64,000 nt of DNA, from the NCBI RefSeq assembly GCF_900411395.1, contig NZ_OXCQ01000006.1, positions 53,794-117,793 of the forward strand, in the 5' to 3' direction. Both the position numbers and the translations under genes were made by a program. The notes beneath the pieces were generated by a model that had not been told where the DNA came from, made no database searches, and saw nothing but the letters and a program-made list of their open reading frames with translations. Shown piece by piece: positions 1 to 8,543 of this stretch (position 1 is its first letter; every line of letters begins with the position of its first letter). The stretch is from Streptococcus sp. 596553. GTDB lineage: Bacteria; Bacillota; Bacilli; Lactobacillales; Streptococcaceae.

Positions 1-464
1 TGAGTTTGGACCAGTATCTTTTTGGTTCGATTGTGACTATTAGTGAGGAGCAGGTCATTTCCCTCTTTGTCATTGCGGCGGTTGTTTTGATTTTGACCTT
101 CCTCTTCCTTCGTCCTATGTATATCTTGACCTTTGATGAGGATACGGCCTTTGTGGATGGCTTGCCAGTTCGTACCATGTCCATTCTTTTTAACATGGTG
201 ACGGGGGTGGCCATTGCCCTTATGATTCCTGCTGCGGGAGCTCTTCTGGTATCGACCATTATGGTCTTGCCAGCTAGTATTGCCCTGCGTCTGGGGAAAA
301 ACTTTAAATCGGTTATGCTGCTAGCCAGTGCTATTGGATTTTTGGGAATGGTGGCAGGACTCTACATTTCCTACTATGCAGAAACACCTGCAAGCGCAAG
401 TATTACTATTATTTTTGTAACTGTCTTCTTACTGATTAGTTTAGTAAGACGTTTTATCAAATAG
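1..464 (+). CDS. adcB: Zinc ABC transporter permease AdcB, C-terminal part
   Basis: This is the 3' end of a membrane permease; the start lies before the window. The 153 visible residues are very hydrophobic, with about four membrane segments, and include the pattern of small residues and GALLVSTIMVLPASIALRL expected in the ABC-3 (zinc/manganese) permease family. The full protein would be about 270 residues, so a little over half is seen. It ends ten bases before the adcA start, the usual adcCBA arrangement in pneumococci, where the AdcR repressor controls zinc uptake. AdcB would form the zinc channel energised by AdcC and fed by the lipoprotein AdcA. The family call is strong; the name rests on the neighbour. 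Confidence 0.9.
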   Translation, partial: SLDQYLFGSIVTISEEQVISLFVIAAVVLILTFLFLRPMYILTFDEDTAFVDGLPVRTMSILFNMVTGVAIALMIPAAGALLVSTIMVLPASIALRLGKNFKSVMLLASAIGFLGMVAGLYISYYAETPASASITIIFVTVFLLISLVRRFIK

Positions 465-473
465 GAGACTAAT

Positions 474-1980
474 GTGAAAAAAATTAGCTTATTGCTAGCC
501 AGTCTATGTGCCTTGTTTTTTAGTGGCTTGTTCCAATCAAAAGCAGGCAGATGGCAAACTAAATATTGTGACAACCTTTTACCCTGTCTATGAATTTACT
601 AAGCAAGTCGCAGGAGATACTGCTAATGTAGAACTCCTCATCGGTGCTGGGACAGAACCCCATGAATATGAACCGTCTGCCAAGGCAGTTGCCAAAATCC
701 AAGATGCAGATACCTTCGTTTATGAAAATGAAAACATGGAAACATGGGTTCCTAAATTGCTAGATACCTTGGATAAGAAAAAAGTCAAAACCATCAAGGC
801 GACAGGTGATATGTTGCTTTTGCCAGGTGGTGAGGAAGAAGAGGGAGACCATGACCATGGAGAAGAAGGCCATCACCATGAGTACGATCCCCATGTTTGG
901 TTATCACCAGTTCGTGCCATTAAACTTGTAGAGCACATCCGTGATAGCTTGTCAGCAGATTATCCTGATAAAAAAGAGACCTTTGAAAAGAACGCATCTG
1001 CCTATATCGAAAAATTACAAGCCTTGGATAAGGCTTATGCAGAAGGCTTGTCTCAAGCCAAACAAAAGAGCTTTGTAACGCAACACGCAGCCTTTAACTA
1101 TCTCGCTTTAGACTATGGGCTCAAACAAGTCGCTATCTCAGGACTTTCTCCAGATGCAGAGCCATCAGCTGCACGTCTGGCAGAATTGACAGAGTACGTC
1201 AAGAAAAATAAAATTGCTTATATCTACTTTGAGGAAAATGCTTCACAAGCCCTTGCTAATACACTTTCAAAAGAGGCAGGTGTCAAAACAGATGTCCTTA
1301 ATCCTTTAGAAAGTCTGACAGAAGAGGACACCAAGGCTGGAGAAAATTACATCTCTATCATGGAGAAAAACCTCAAGGCTTTGAAACAAACAACAGACCA
1401 AGAAGGTCCAGCTATCGAACCTGAAAAGGCAGAGGATACTAAGACAGTTCAAAATGGTTACTTTGAGGATGCAGCTGTCAAGGACCGCACCTTGAGTGAC
1501 TATGCAGGTAACTGGCAATCAGTTTATCCTTTCCTTGAAGATGGCACGTTTGATCAAGTCTTTGACTACAAGGCTAAGTTGACTGGTAAGATGACTCAGG
1601 CTGAGTACAAGGCTTACTATACAAAAGGCTATCAGACAGATGTCACTAAGATCAACATTACTGATAATACTATGGAATTTGTTCAAGGTGGACAAAGTAA
1701 GAAATACACTTATAAGTATGTTGGAAAGAAAATCTTGACTTATAAGAAAGGAAATCGTGGCGTGCGCTTCCTCTTTGAAGCCACAGATGCGGACGCTGGA
1801 CAGTTCAAGTATGTTCAGTTTAGTGACCACAATATCGCCCCAGTTAAGGCAGAACATTTCCATATTTTCTTTGGAGGCACAAGCCAAGAAGCCCTCTTTG
1901 AAGAAATGGATAACTGGCCAACCTATTACCCAGATAACCTATCTGGACAAGAAATCGCCCAAGAAATGTTGGCGCATTGA
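474..1980 (+). pseudogene. adcA: adcA, zinc-binding lipoprotein, with +1 frameshift in signal peptide
   Basis: The gene encodes the zinc-capturing lipoprotein AdcA: a cluster A-I/ZnuA-type binding domain with a His-rich loop (HDHGEEGHHHEYDPH, about residues 115-130) joined to a C-terminal ZinT-like domain (about residue 320 to the end). The natural start is the GTG at 474, after AGGAG at 463-467, reading VKKISLLLASLCALF. At 516-521 there are six T; one T fewer would restore the reading frame into LVACSNQ, a lipobox. As written, the 474 frame runs to a stop about 40 codons in, and the long frame can only begin at GTG 508, giving MPCFLVAC with no usable signal peptide. The mature domain is otherwise intact to the stop. 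It is a true null or slippage-rescued allele, or a homopolymer sequencing error. Confidence 0.85.
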
Positions 1981-1985
1981 TGAGA

Positions 1986-2019
1986 AACCGATTAGTTCAT
2001 AGGAGCTAGTCGGTTTTTT
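1986..2019 (+). terminator. Terminator of adcCBA operon
   Basis: A 10-base-pair stem (AACCGATTAG with CTAGTCGGTT, one G-T pair) closes a ten-base loop and runs into six T, eight bases after the adcA stop. Confidence 0.85.
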
Positions 2020-2079
2020 GATACTAGATGGCTAACTTCATTATAGACCTTTCAGAATTTTAAACAATAAATAAAGCTC

Positions 2080-2175
2080 TTGAAATATCTGGGCTTATAT
2101 GTTAGAATGATTTTATCGGATAAGGTTCATTAGAATACTACCCCCTAACTACTGCCATAGTTAAGGGGTGTTTTG
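2080..2175 (+). ncRNA. Orphan Fst-type antitoxin RNA unit
   Basis: It has the same design as the three antitoxin RNAs downstream: promoter TTGAAA (2080-2085), 17-base spacer, TAGAAT (2103-2108), the shared AAGGTTCATTAGAA segment (2121-2134), then a strong hairpin around CCCCTAACTAC with T-rich tail. No Fst toxin gene follows on the minus strand; that space holds an unrelated sequence (2195-2342). Inferred to be a toxin-less remnant or a spare antitoxin that could act on the neighbouring toxins. Confidence 0.65.
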
Positions 2176-2194
2176 GTATATTCTACAGGAATAG

Positions 2195-2330
2195 AAAAAG
2201 ACCCTCTAAACTTTGTAGAGAGCCTTAAAAAATCAAAATAAAAAGATAACCCCAGGCACATAGGAATGCTCAACCTTTCAGTCTACCCCATTCTGGGACC
2301 CAGCGTTTATCCTTCACAAGTTATCTTATT
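2195..2330 (-). ncRNA. Candidate small RNA of unknown family
   Basis: On the minus strand a TATAAT box (plus 2337-2342) precedes about 135 bases with no convincing reading frame. The RNA would have a long-range closing stem AAGATAAC / GTTATCTT and end in a nine-base-pair stem (plus 2200-2224) followed by a U run. It sits where an Fst toxin would be expected next to the orphan antitoxin unit. The -35 box is weak, and I do not recognise the family. Confidence 0.4.
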
Positions 2331-2448
2331 GAGTCCATTATATCACACTTATGGAAAATGTAAGAAATTTGTATAGTATTTTTAAATGAATTGATGAAAA
2401 ATCAAATACCTTTCAGAACTAAGGAACTTTAAATAATAAATAAAACTC

Positions 2449-2546
2449 TTGAAATCTTAGCGCTTGTGTGTTAGAATAATTTTATCGGGTAAGGTTCATT
2501 AGAACACCAAATCCCTTAACTATGGCCGTAGTTAAGGGATTTTTTG
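2449..2546 (+). ncRNA. Fst-type antitoxin RNA II, copy 1
   Basis: Promoter TTGAAA (2449-2454), 17 bases, TAGAAT (2472-2477); transcript would start near 2484 and stop at the hairpin 2511-2546 (ATCCCTTAAC stem, T run). It carries AAGGTTCATTAG, the exact complement of the start-codon region of toxin copy 1, which is transcribed towards it from the opposite strand. This convergent layout with a shared bidirectional terminator and direct repeats is the hallmark of the par/Fst family. Confidence 0.75.
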
Positions 2547-2592
2547 ACGTATCTTAGCGATTTAACGGGTGTTTACAGGCTAGTCATTCGGT

Positions 2593-2691
2593 CTACTTCT
2601 TACCATCTAGCCATTTGCAGACGAAATACAAGATAATTCCTGCTATGACGTCCGTTACAATAGTAAGAACGAGCTCTGGGGCAAGGTTCAT
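2593..2691 (-). CDS. Fst-family type I toxin peptide, copy 1
   Basis: A 32-residue peptide (MNLAPELVLTIVTDVIAGII then LYFVCKWLDGKK) with one membrane helix and a charged KWLDGKK tail, the form of streptococcal Fst toxins, which damage the membrane when translated unchecked. The ATG follows a strong AGGAGG (plus 2699-2706). Its minus-strand promoter is TTGATG-17-TATACT (plus 2773-2778 and 2750-2755). A small stem (ATCGG/CCGAT) lies in the leader. Too short for ordinary gene finding, but the three copies conserve the reading frame, ribosome binding site and promoter, which supports it as real. Confidence 0.82.
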   Translation of the reverse strand: MNLAPELVLTIVTDVIAGIILYFVCKWLDGKK

Positions 2692-2791
2692 TAGTTTCAC
2701 CTCCTCTCACGAACCGTAAGGAACGTAATCGGTAACCGATGACAAAAATAGTATATCACATTAAATTTAGATCATCAACATTGCTTAATGC

Positions 2792-2890
2792 TTGAAATAT
2801 TAGGACTTATATGCTAGAATGTAGTTAGTGTATAAGGTTCATTAGAACACCAAAGCCCCTAACTACTGCCATAGTTAAGGGCTTTTTTGA
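2792..2890 (+). ncRNA. Fst-type antitoxin RNA II, copy 2
   Basis: Promoter TTGAAA (2792-2797), 17 bases, TAGAAT (2815-2820); AAGGTTCATTAGAAC is followed by a hairpin (AGCCCCTAAC with GTTAAGGGCT) and T run ending near 2888. Against toxin copy 2 the pairing segment has a single mismatch (AAGGCTCATTAG on the toxin side), so cross-pairing between units is likely. Confidence 0.75.
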
Positions 2891-2935
2891 CGTATCTTAG
2901 AGATTTAACGGGTGTTTATAGGCTAGTCAGTCGGT

Positions 2936-3034
2936 CTACTTCTTACCATCTAGCCATTTGCAGACGAAATACAAGATAATTCCAGCTATAACATCTGCTA
3001 TAATAGTAAGAGCAAGCTCTGGTATAAGGCTCAT
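2936..3034 (-). CDS. Fst-family type I toxin peptide, copy 2
   Basis: The 32-residue peptide (MSLIPELALTIIADVIAGII then LYFVCKWLDGKK) differs from copy 1 at a few positions, all conservative in the membrane helix. AGGAGG lies upstream (plus 3042-3047), and the minus promoter TTGATG-17-TATAAT (plus 3116-3121 and 3093-3098) has the best -10 box of the three. Confidence 0.82.
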   Translation of the reverse strand: MSLIPELALTIIADVIAGIILYFVCKWLDGKK

Positions 3035-3134
3035 TAGTTTCACCTCCTCTCACGAACCCATAGGAACGTAATCGGTAACCGATGACAAAAGTATTATACC
3101 ACACTAAATTTAGATCATCAACCTCACTTAATGC

Positions 3135-3233
3135 TTGAACTATTGTAGATTATATGCTAGAATATAGTTAATTGATAAGGTTCATTAGAACACCAAAGCC
3201 CTTAACTATTGCCGTAGTTAAGGGCTTTTTTGA
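3135..3233 (+). ncRNA. Fst-type antitoxin RNA II, copy 3
   Basis: Promoter TTGAAC (3135-3140), 17 bases, TAGAAT (3158-3163); the shared AAGGTTCATTAGAAC segment is followed by the AGCCCTTAAC hairpin and T run ending near 3232. It is the antisense partner of toxin copy 3. Confidence 0.75.
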
Positions 3234-3278
3234 CGTATCTTAGTGATTTAACGGGTGTTGATAGGCTAGTCACTCGGT

Positions 3279-3377
3279 CTAGTCCTTACTATCTAGCCAT
3301 CTGCAGACGAAATACAAGATAATTCCTGCGATGACGTCCGCTATAATAGTAAGAGCGAGCTCTATGATAAGGCTCAT
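3279..3377 (-). CDS. Fst-family type I toxin peptide, copy 3
   Basis: The 32-residue peptide (MSLIIELALTIIADVIAGII then LYFVCRWLDSKD) is the most divergent copy: the basic tail KWLDGKK has become RWLDSKD, lowering its charge. Promoter TTGATG-17-TATACT on the minus strand (plus 3459-3464 and 3436-3441), AGGAGG before the ATG. The changed tail may mean altered toxicity; that is inference. Confidence 0.8.
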   Translation of the reverse strand: MSLIIELALTIIADVIAGIILYFVCRWLDSKD

Positions 3378-3518
3378 TAGTTTCACCTCCTCTCACGAAC
3401 CCATAGGAACGTAATCGGTAACCGATGACAAAAATAGTATACCACAACAAATTTAGATCATCAAGGTCACTTAATTCTTGAAATATAGGGTCTAAGCGAC
3501 AAAGTCTTTAAAATCAGA

Positions 3519-3564
3519 AAAACGCATAATATCAGGTGTGCAAAACCTTGATTTTATGCGTTTT
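3519..3564. terminator. Bidirectional terminator-like hairpin
   Basis: AAAACGCATAA pairs with TTATGCGTTTT, extended by ATCAGGT with ACCTTGAT, giving a long stem with A and T runs on the two sides. It separates the Fst array from the fucose regulator. Confidence 0.75.
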
Positions 3565-3689
3565 ATTGTGAGAAGGTTTACTCCATTTTCTCCTGAAATT
3601 GAGTTTTTGCCCAGCTTCTGTTTTTAGGGTTGCTGAGAAAATAATGTCATGTGGTGAGTATTTGTAAATCAGTCAGCAGACAGAACGAA

Positions 3690-3863
3690 TATTCTTCGAA
3701 AATCTCTTCACATCATGTCAGCTTCGTCTTTCCGTATATATGTGACTGACTTCATCAGTTCTATCTACAACATCAAAACAGTGTTTCGAGCTGACTTGAT
3801 CAATTTTCAAATCTGTACTTTGAGCAAGCTGAGACTAGTTTCCTATTTGATTTTCATTGAATA
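3690..3863 (+). repeat. BOX element (boxA-boxB-boxC)
   Basis: It begins TATTCTTCGAAAATCTCTTC and ends TTTGATTTTCATTGAATA, with the boxA segment ending in GTGACTGACTTC, a boxB segment (TCAGTTCTATCTACAAC, CAGTGTTTCGAGCTGAC) and a worn boxC. These are the modules of the pneumococcal BOX repeat. Its right end runs into the 3' end of fcsR and supplies its last codons. Confidence 0.8.
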
Positions 3864-4627
3864 TCAGAAACCCATTCTCCATCAAATAATTCTACTGCGT
3901 CTAATAATTTTTGATCTGGCAAGGTGTCAGAAATAAAGGTTGTGTATTTGGAGAAGGGATTAATTTTAAAAAATCCAGTCTTGTAAAATTTAGAACTATC
4001 AATCAGTAAGATGGTTTCATGGGCTTTGTCAATAATATTCTTTTTTGAAATAGCTTGGCTGAGAGAAGCTTCATAAACATATTGGTCATCAATACCTCTT
4101 GCTGAACAAAATGCTAAATCGATATTAAAGTGATCTAATAAAGAATTTTCTTTATCATAGTTAATAACTGAACAAGATTGATGTTTTACTTCTCCAGAAG
4201 TAATAAAAATTTTAGAACTATCTCTAACAGTTTCAGATAAGGTTTGTGCAGTATGCAAACCATTTGTAAAAATAATTAGATTATCTAGTTCGGCGAGATG
4301 AGGACAGAGTTCGTAGACAGTCGTACTGGAATCAAGATAAATACACATGCCTGACCGAATAAAGTCTTTAGCGAGACTAGCGATTAGTCTTTTTTGCCTA
4401 GTACTTTCTCCTTCACGTATTTGATGAGAAAGTTCAATTGTGTTCATAGAGGACAGGGTCACGTATCCGTGTTTTCTTTTGATAAGACCTTGATTTTCTA
4501 AGAAAATTAAATCACGACGTAAGGTACTTGTGCTGGAGAAAGTGATTTCTGCCAGCTCTTTTACGGCAATTCTTTTTTTCTTTTTGATAATTTCAATCAA
4601 TTCAAGTACACGTTCATCTTTTATCAT
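3854..4627 (-). CDS. fcsR: DeoR-family fucose operon regulator
   Basis: A 257-residue transcription factor with an N-terminal winged helix-turn-helix (VKELAEITFSSTSTLRRDLIFLENQGLIKRKHG, residues 23-55) typical of DeoR proteins and a C-terminal sugar-phosphate sensing domain (YLDSSTTVYELCPHL, TNGLHTAQTL, LLIDSSKF). It is divergent from the fucose operon, the position of the pneumococcal fucose repressor, and probably responds to a phosphorylated fucose intermediate. AGGAGGA precedes the ATG, and a TATAAT box lies on the minus strand near 4660. The final residues DIQ and the TGA stop lie inside the end of the adjacent BOX element, so the C-terminus may differ from other strains. Confidence 0.85.
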   Translation of the reverse strand: MIKDERVLELIEIIKKKKRIAVKELAEITFSSTSTLRRDLIFLENQGLIKRKHGYVTLSSMNTIELSHQIREGESTRQKRLIASLAKDFIRSGMCIYLDSSTTVYELCPHLAELDNLIIFTNGLHTAQTLSETVRDSSKIFITSGEVKHQSCSVINYDKENSLLDHFNIDLAFCSARGIDDQYVYEASLSQAISKKNIIDKAHETILLIDSSKFYKTGFFKINPFSKYTTFISDTLPDQKLLDAVELFDGEWVSDIQ

Positions 4628-4725
4628 AAGCTCCTCCTAATTTATCATTTCAACTATATTATAGCACAAATTGGAGGAATTTGAATTATTTTTATGTTTA
4701 TGGAGTAAATATATGAACATTATTC

Positions 4726-4740
4726 AAGTAAGCGTTCACA
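4726..4740 (+). promoter_or_regulatory. cre-like CcpA site before the fucose operon
   Basis: AAGTAAGCGTTCACA closely matches the catabolite-responsive element consensus (TGWAANCGNTNWCA) and abuts the -35 box of the operon promoter. This would place the operon under CcpA control by preferred sugars. Confidence 0.6.
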
Positions 4741-4742
4741 TA

Positions 4743-4771
4743 TTGAAAAAATAAAATGTGGGGATTATAAT
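4743..4771 (+). promoter_or_regulatory. Fucose operon promoter
   Basis: TTGAAA (4743-4748), 17-base spacer, TATAAT (4766-4771). Transcription would start near 4778, which rules out an upstream kinase start at 4758. Confidence 0.75.
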
Positions 4772-4802
4772 AAAGTTAATCAAGGACGAAGAGAGAAGAA
4801 AA

Positions 4803-6206
4803 ATGGAAGCGGTTTTAGCAATAGATTTAGGTGCGACTTCTGGAAGAGCAATAGTTGGTTACCTTTCTGAAAATAAACTAGTAATGGAAGAAATAAATCG
4901 CTTTTCTAATCTACCTATTAGAGTAAAAGGGCATTTATCTTGGGATGTTGACTTTCTACTAGCTAAAATTCTTGAAAGCATCCACTTGGCTAATACTAGT
5001 TACAAGATTTTATCTATCGGTATTGATACATGGGGTGTTGATTTTGGACTTATTGATAATGAAGGTAAGCTGTTATCACAACCTGTTCATTATCGTGATG
5101 AAAGAACAAAGGGAGTGTTAAAGGAAATATCTGAAATTACTGAATTAGAAAAACTGTATTCAGAGACAGGAAATCAGCTTATGGAGATTAACACCTTGTT
5201 CCAACTTTTTAAGGTACGACAAGAATTTCCTGACTCTTTCTATAAGACCAATAAGATTCTTTTAATGCCAGATTTGTTTAATTATCTCTTGACAGGTAAG
5301 TTTGCTACAGAAAAAAGTATTGCTTCAACAACGCAACTCTTTGATCCGAGGAGTCAAAATTGGAATCAGAATATCTTAAAACTATTTGAATTGGATTCAT
5401 CTTTACTTCCTGAAATTGTTTCAGAGGGAAATGTCCTTGGAAGGATAAAAGAGGAGTATGGTTTAGGAGATATTCCTGTTGTGAATGTTTGTAGCCATGA
5501 TACAGCCAGTGCGATTGTCTCAGTTCCTAAGACAGAAGGTAGTTTATTTATTTCATCAGGTACTTGGTCTTTAGTTGGAGTGGAACTTACTTCACCGATT
5601 CTTAATACCGAATCTTTCAGCTATGGATTTACAAATGAGGTAGGCAAAGATGGAGTGATTACTTTTTTGAAGAATTGTACAGGGTTGTGGATCATAGAGG
5701 AGCTAAGACGTTCATTTGAACGAAGAGGGAAAGCATATTCTTTTGGTGATATAAAAACAATGGTGGAGAAAGAAAAAGAAGATCTTCCTTTGATTGATAC
5801 TGAATCAACTAAATTTGCAACAGAATCTGATATGTACAAAACTTTAACAGAATATCTAGCTTATCATCATGAGACTAGAGAGTGGACAGATGGACAACTA
5901 TTTAAGATAGTTTATGAAAGCCTAGCTGAAACGTATAAGGAAACAATAGAGTTACTAGAGAAACTAACTCATAAGGTTTATAAGAGGATATATGTGATTG
6001 GAGGAGGCGCTAGAGCCAGTTACTTTAATCAAATGATTGCTGATAGAACTGGTAAAGAGGTTCTTACAGGTTCGACTGAAGCTACAGCTGTAGGGAATAT
6101 TTGTATACAGCTATTAAGTCAAGGTAAAATAAACGAGGATACAGGGTTAAAGGATATTATGACAAATATTGCTGATACACAATATTATTATCCTCAGCTA
6201 TCATAA
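4803..6206 (+). CDS. fcsK: L-fuculokinase (FGGY family)
   Basis: The 467-residue FGGY carbohydrate kinase opens with the phosphate-binding motif [14 protein letters not shown] and has [29 protein letters not shown] and [18 protein letters not shown], the arrangement of the rhamnulokinase/fuculokinase branch. In this locus it should phosphorylate L-fuculose to L-fuculose 1-phosphate for FucA. The start at 4803 is chosen because it follows the mapped -10 box and a purine-rich AGAGAGAAG; an earlier in-frame ATG at 4758 lies inside the promoter. It is the first gene of the operon. Rhamnulokinase is the alternative, excluded by the fucose context. Confidence 0.9.
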   Translation: MEAVLAIDLGATSGRAIVGYLSENKLVMEEINRFSNLPIRVKGHLSWDVDFLLAKILESIHLANTSYKILSIGIDTWGVDFGLIDNEGKLLSQPVHYRDERTKGVLKEISEITELEKLYSETGNQLMEINTLFQLFKVRQEFPDSFYKTNKILLMPDLFNYLLTGKFATEKSIASTTQLFDPRSQNWNQNILKLFELDSSLLPEIVSEGNVLGRIKEEYGLGDIPVVNVCSHDTASAIVSVPKTEGSLFISSGTWSLVGVELTSPILNTESFSYGFTNEVGKDGVITFLKNCTGLWIIEELRRSFERRGKAYSFGDIKTMVEKEKEDLPLIDTESTKFATESDMYKTLTEYLAYHHETREWTDGQLFKIVYESLAETYKETIELLEKLTHKVYKRIYVIGGGARASYFNQMIADRTGKEVLTGSTEATAVGNICIQLLSQGKINEDTGLKDIMTNIADTQYYYPQLS

Positions 6207-6234
6207 ACAAAAATAAAAAAACGGAGGTTTTGTC

Positions 6235-7527
6235 ATGAACAAAAAAAGTCTTTTGAAATGCGCTGTTATCGGGTTAGTAGCTACCCTTGGTTTAGCAGCT
6301 TGTGGAACATCTAAGGATGCAAGCGGTGGAAGTTCTTCTGGTAAAGAAGTATTAGAATTTTATCATGGGTATCATCATAGTGAAGATGAATGGCCTGTAG
6401 CTAAAACTATGCGAGATTTATATGATAAATTTGCAGAAGAACATAAAGATAGTGGTGTAGAATTTAAACCAATTCCTATAAATGGTGATTTGAAGGATGT
6501 AATGAATAACAAGGTTGCTAGTGGTGAATTTCCAGATGTGATTGACCTAGCAGGTAATGCAGTATCATTAGCTGCAATTGAACAAAAACTTGTTTTAGAT
6601 TTGAAACCATATATCGATTCAAATAAGCTTGAAAAAAATGTTGGTTTGAACTATAAACAAAACCAAAAAGATGGAAAAATTTATACAGTTCACGAACAGT
6701 TATTTACAATGGGCTTATGGTACAACAAGGATATATTTGCAAAAGCAGGTGCTAAAACACCTGATCAGTGGAATACTTGGGAAGATTTTACACAAGCAAT
6801 GGCTACTGTGAGAAAGCAAGATGGAGTGTATGCATTTGGTGCTGGAGAACCATCTATTCGCTTGTTTAATACAGTCTTAGGAACCACAGAAAATGGGCGT
6901 AAATTATTAGACAAACCATTAACAAAAGAAGGAATCGAATCTAAAGAATTTGCAGATGCTTTGAAAATGGTTATGAAAGAAATTCAAGCTAATGGTTCTA
7001 AGAATGCTGGTGGCGATGCTAATGCTTATTCTAAAGACTTCCAAGAAGGTAAATCTGCAGTCTTCTTTAATGGTGTGTGGGCTTCTGGTGAGATGTCTAA
7101 GAACCCAAGTCTTGCACCTGGAATCTATCCTGCAGGTGTAGCAATTAGTTCTTCTGGAGGTGGTATCACTATCTCAAGTAAGATGTCTGAAGCTAAACAA
7201 AAACTAGCTCTTGAGTTTTTGAAATATATGACTAGCGATGATGTACAAAAAGTAATTTTTGAAAAAGTAGGAGCAAATCCTTCTGATGAAAATGTAAATG
7301 TAAAAGAACTTTCAGAAAAGAGTTCAGAAGCTACTACTAAAATTTTAGGACAAGCAATCACTCAAGTTAAGAATGCAAAAGTAGTTGTTCCAACTGTAAG
7401 TGATGTTTGGGGTGGCGATGTACACACAGCTATTATTAATGCATTGACAGAAAGTGCTGCTGAAAATGTAGATGTTGATCAAAAAGTGAAATCTACTCAA
7501 GATGTGTTGAAATCATTGATTGGTTAA
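6235..7527 (+). CDS. Sugar ABC transporter substrate-binding lipoprotein
   Basis: The 430-residue extracellular binding protein has a lipoprotein signal ending LGLAAC at Cys23, a short Ser/Gly linker and a family-1 solute-binding fold (EFYHGYHH at the start of the mature domain, GLWYNKDIFAKAGAKTPDQW around residue 160-180, typical of oligosaccharide binders). A strong ribosome site (CGGAGG) precedes the ATG. It sits with two permeases and no ATPase, so a shared ATPase such as MsmK probably energises uptake. Given the GH98, GH36 and GH29 enzymes in the operon, the ligand is likely a blood-group type fucosylated oligosaccharide; this is inference from context. Confidence 0.88.
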   Translation: MNKKSLLKCAVIGLVATLGLAACGTSKDASGGSSSGKEVLEFYHGYHHSEDEWPVAKTMRDLYDKFAEEHKDSGVEFKPIPINGDLKDVMNNKVASGEFPDVIDLAGNAVSLAAIEQKLVLDLKPYIDSNKLEKNVGLNYKQNQKDGKIYTVHEQLFTMGLWYNKDIFAKAGAKTPDQWNTWEDFTQAMATVRKQDGVYAFGAGEPSIRLFNTVLGTTENGRKLLDKPLTKEGIESKEFADALKMVMKEIQANGSKNAGGDANAYSKDFQEGKSAVFFNGVWASGEMSKNPSLAPGIYPAGVAISSSGGGITISSKMSEAKQKLALEFLKYMTSDDVQKVIFEKVGANPSDENVNVKELSEKSSEATTKILGQAITQVKNAKVVVPTVSDVWGGDVHTAIINALTESAAENVDVDQKVKSTQDVLKSLIG

Positions 7528-7548
7528 TTGTTTTAGGGAGTGGAAACG

Positions 7549-7577
7549 AAGCTCAGTTGGCACTGCCAACTGAGCTT
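7549..7577 (+). promoter_or_regulatory. Intergenic mRNA-stabilising hairpin
   Basis: A perfect 13-base-pair stem (AAGCTCAGTTGGC with its complement) with a three-base loop lies 22 bases after the binding protein stop and has no T run. Such hairpins after binding-protein genes commonly protect the upstream message and give higher binding-protein than permease levels. Confidence 0.7.
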
Positions 7578-7613
7578 GATTTTACTCATATAGTTGAAAA
7601 AAGGAGTTTGTTT

Positions 7614-8543
7614 ATGGCACAAAAAGTTATGAGCCTACAAAATAGGAAGAATCAAAAAAGACGATTTATCTTTTTATTTCTTTTGCCAACGTTGATTTGT
7701 TTCTTTCTATTTTATTTTTATTCTGTAGTAACAATCTTTTTAACTTCATTTGCTAAATGGGATTATACAAATTTAAACACCCCTGAGTTTCTTGGATTTG
7801 ATAAATTATTTGAAAATTATAGGTATGTTTTTAAAGAATACCCATTTTTTACAGAAGCTCTAATTAATTCTGTTCGTTGGGCTGTAATTGGTGTTATTAT
7901 TCAAGTTCCTTTAGCTTTATCTGTTGCAATTACATTATCTAAGAAATTAAAAGGATGGAAGATATCTAGAAATCTTTATATTGTACCTAGTATCATTTCT
8001 AGTGCTGCTATGGGATTGATTTTTCTTCAAATCTATAATCCAAACTATGGCGTTGTTAACCAAATTATTCATTTATTTAATCCATCGTTTAAAGATTCAG
8101 TACTGTTGACTCCAGGATTAAATATAGCAGCTATGACTGGCGCTTATATCTTCTTTGCAGGAGCATCAACCATTATGATTCTTGGGCAAATTTTTGCTAT
8201 TCCAGAAGAAGTTCAAGAAGCTGCTATTTTAGACAATATTACTGGTTGGAGGAAAGAGTGGTATATTACGATTCCGATGATTAAGGGGACAATTAAAACT
8301 GTTTCAATTATGGCTGCAACTTCAGGATTTTTGCTCTATAACGAAGTATTCTTTTTGACAAATGGTGCTGCAGGAACAAAAAGTATCAGTTTTGTTATTA
8401 GAGAATTAGCGGTGGCTAGCTCACGAACTCAGTATGCTCGTGCAAATACAATTGGAGTTATACAAATCTTAGGTGGAATGTTGATTATCGTTTGTATTAA
8501 TATTTTATTCAGAGAAAGAAAAAGACTGAAAGGTGGGAAATGA
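7614..8543 (+). CDS. Sugar ABC transporter permease (MalF/UgpA-like)
   Basis: The 309-residue inner-membrane subunit has six predicted helices, with the first at about residues 18-40 (FIFLFLLPTLICFFLFYFYS). The ATPase-docking EAA loop is present as EEVQEAAILDNITGWRKEWYITIPMI. The start at 7614 follows AAAAGGAG; an upstream in-frame start would run through the preceding hairpin. It overlaps the next permease by four bases (ATGA). It pairs with the next gene to import the oligosaccharide handled by the cytoplasmic GH36 and GH29 enzymes. Confidence 0.88.
   Translation: MAQKVMSLQNRKNQKRRFIFLFLLPTLICFFLFYFYSVVTIFLTSFAKWDYTNLNTPEFLGFDKLFENYRYVFKEYPFFTEALINSVRWAVIGVIIQVPLALSVAITLSKKLKGWKISRNLYIVPSIISSAAMGLIFLQIYNPNYGVVNQIIHLFNPSFKDSVLLTPGLNIAAMTGAYIFFAGASTIMILGQIFAIPEEVQEAAILDNITGWRKEWYITIPMIKGTIKTVSIMAATSGFLLYNEVFFLTNGAAGTKSISFVIRELAVASSRTQYARANTIGVIQILGGMLIIVCINILFRERKRLKGGK

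Noticed and set aside
508..540. GTG 508 as the true adcA start
   Set aside because: It gives only four residues before the lipobox region, with no signal peptide, while the proper signal peptide is encoded in the other frame from 474.
3715..3936. 73-residue plus-strand frame
   Set aside because: It lies inside the BOX element and the antisense of fcsR.
4758..4802. Upstream start for fcsK
   Set aside because: It lies within the promoter before the predicted transcription start.
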